From NCBI GenBank assembly GCA_004367505.1, contig SFCB01000098.1, positions 1-51,468 on the forward strand: a DNA stretch of 51,468 nucleotides, read 5' to 3'. Below, piece after piece: positions 51,217-51,468 of this stretch (its first letter is position 1; the number at the start of each line of letters is the position of its first letter). The position numbers and the translations under genes are program-made. The notes under the pieces are model-generated. The model did no database searches. It saw nothing but the letters and a program-made list of their open reading frames with translations, and had not been told where the DNA came from. Source of the DNA: Chloroflexi bacterium OHK40 (GTDB lineage: Bacteria; Chloroflexota; Chloroflexia; Chloroflexales; Chloroflexaceae).

Positions 51217-51468
51217 TCAATCCTGCCAGTAGCTGATCAGCTGCCCCTGTGGGTTGTAGAGCACCCCATCATCTCGGTCACTGTCGCTCCAGATGTTGCC
51301 GGCCGGTCCCGGAAACACCTTCGTCTCACCCGGTCCCAATTCGCCGCCGACCGTATGCTGCTGATTGCCTCTGATATGAAAAAGCTCGCCGGCAGGGGCC
51401 GTCAGTCGGCCGCGACCGCCCGTGGTTCAAGGTTGACAATGAACCCAAGGCGCTCGATACGGAAGGTC
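51217..51468 (-). pseudogene. Lamin-tail-domain-like fragment, cut by window edge, apparent frameshift
   Basis: Minus strand, in one frame ending TGA at 51217: ELFHIRGNQQHTVGGELGPG, then ETKVFPGPAGNIWSDSDRDD, then GVLYNPQGQLISYWQD. This has the glycine, W-S-D and L..P.G pattern of lamin-tail domains. The upstream part, TFRIERLGFIVNLEPRAVAA, is in another frame and ends at a stop at 51402, so a one- or two-base indel or a break has occurred. Lamin-tail domains occur in secreted or envelope proteins. Only the last domain is in view. Confidence 0.5.

Noticed and set aside
51205-51235. tRNA-like T-arm (GGTTCAATCC)
   Set aside because: No matching acceptor stem, D or anticodon arms nearby; it is the end of the lamin-tail frame.
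1-51468. CRISPR arrays
   Set aside because: No regularly spaced direct repeats seen; the regular repeats found are WD40 and TolB blades in coding sequence.

Overview
The window is a high-GC bacterial segment (by eye a little over 60% GC) made of two parts: a metal- and redox-homeostasis island (about 1-36,450) and an integrated mobile element (about 36,450 to the right edge). No ribosomal marker is present, so the host is inferred. TlpA/CcdA, a CYP152 peroxygenase, BdbC-type disulfide machinery, a lamin-tail-domain fragment, an N12-class methylase/helicase and an Rpn/DUF4351 protein together suggest a Chloroflexota bacterium, but this is inference and not proof. I saw no tRNA, rRNA or CRISPR array.

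Region 1-5,998: thiol-redox genes (TlpA-like thioredoxin and a CcdA edge fragment), a small membrane protein, a cytochrome P450, an AraC regulator, and a cadD cadmium-transporter gene split by an IS256-family element (4521-5950). cadD closes a minus-strand cadmium-type operon that starts at 9162: CadC-like ArsR sensor, P1B ATPase, CzcN-like membrane methyltransferase, cadD. The same operator-like sequence precedes both the sensor and the ATPase.

Region 9,238-15,900: a decayed CYP152 fragment and an intact CYP152 peroxygenase, a VC0807-type membrane protein, a ROK regulator, dihydrolipoamide dehydrogenase and a secreted C39-like protein. A roughly 500-base AT-rich gap (11,605-12,109) separates the ROK gene from the CYP152.

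Region 15,945-36,444: a dense metal cluster. Three CmtR-like ArsR sensors accompany a TolB-like lipoprotein and methyltransferase, an lspA-containing ATPase operon, and a second ATPase operon. Both ATPases have two HMA domains and a CSC motif where CPC is usual. They share a 95-bp identical patch, and the second carries a frameshift and a Cys-rich tail. Between them lie two CDF transporters, a second CzcN-like protein, and a DtxR-multicopper oxidase-ZIP operon. Three DtxR-type palindromes mark a likely local regulon that also covers an unknown small membrane protein and a WD40 protein. SCO1, MerR, DsbA-like and BdbC genes supply copper delivery and disulfide chemistry; a MerR-type promoter precedes the second CDF gene.

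Region 36,450-51,468: fragments of a DUF1624 gene and of a TnpB abut at the edge of a mobile element. The element carries a tyrosine integrase, an excisionase-type HTH protein, RadC, an Rpn nuclease with extra decayed DUF4351 modules, a 1789-residue methylase-helicase, an ECF-like sigma factor with a membrane partner, a group 1/2-type sigma factor and a DUF559 nuclease, plus several unknown small proteins. No conjugation genes are in view. The right end of the element was not located; the window ends in a lamin-tail fragment.
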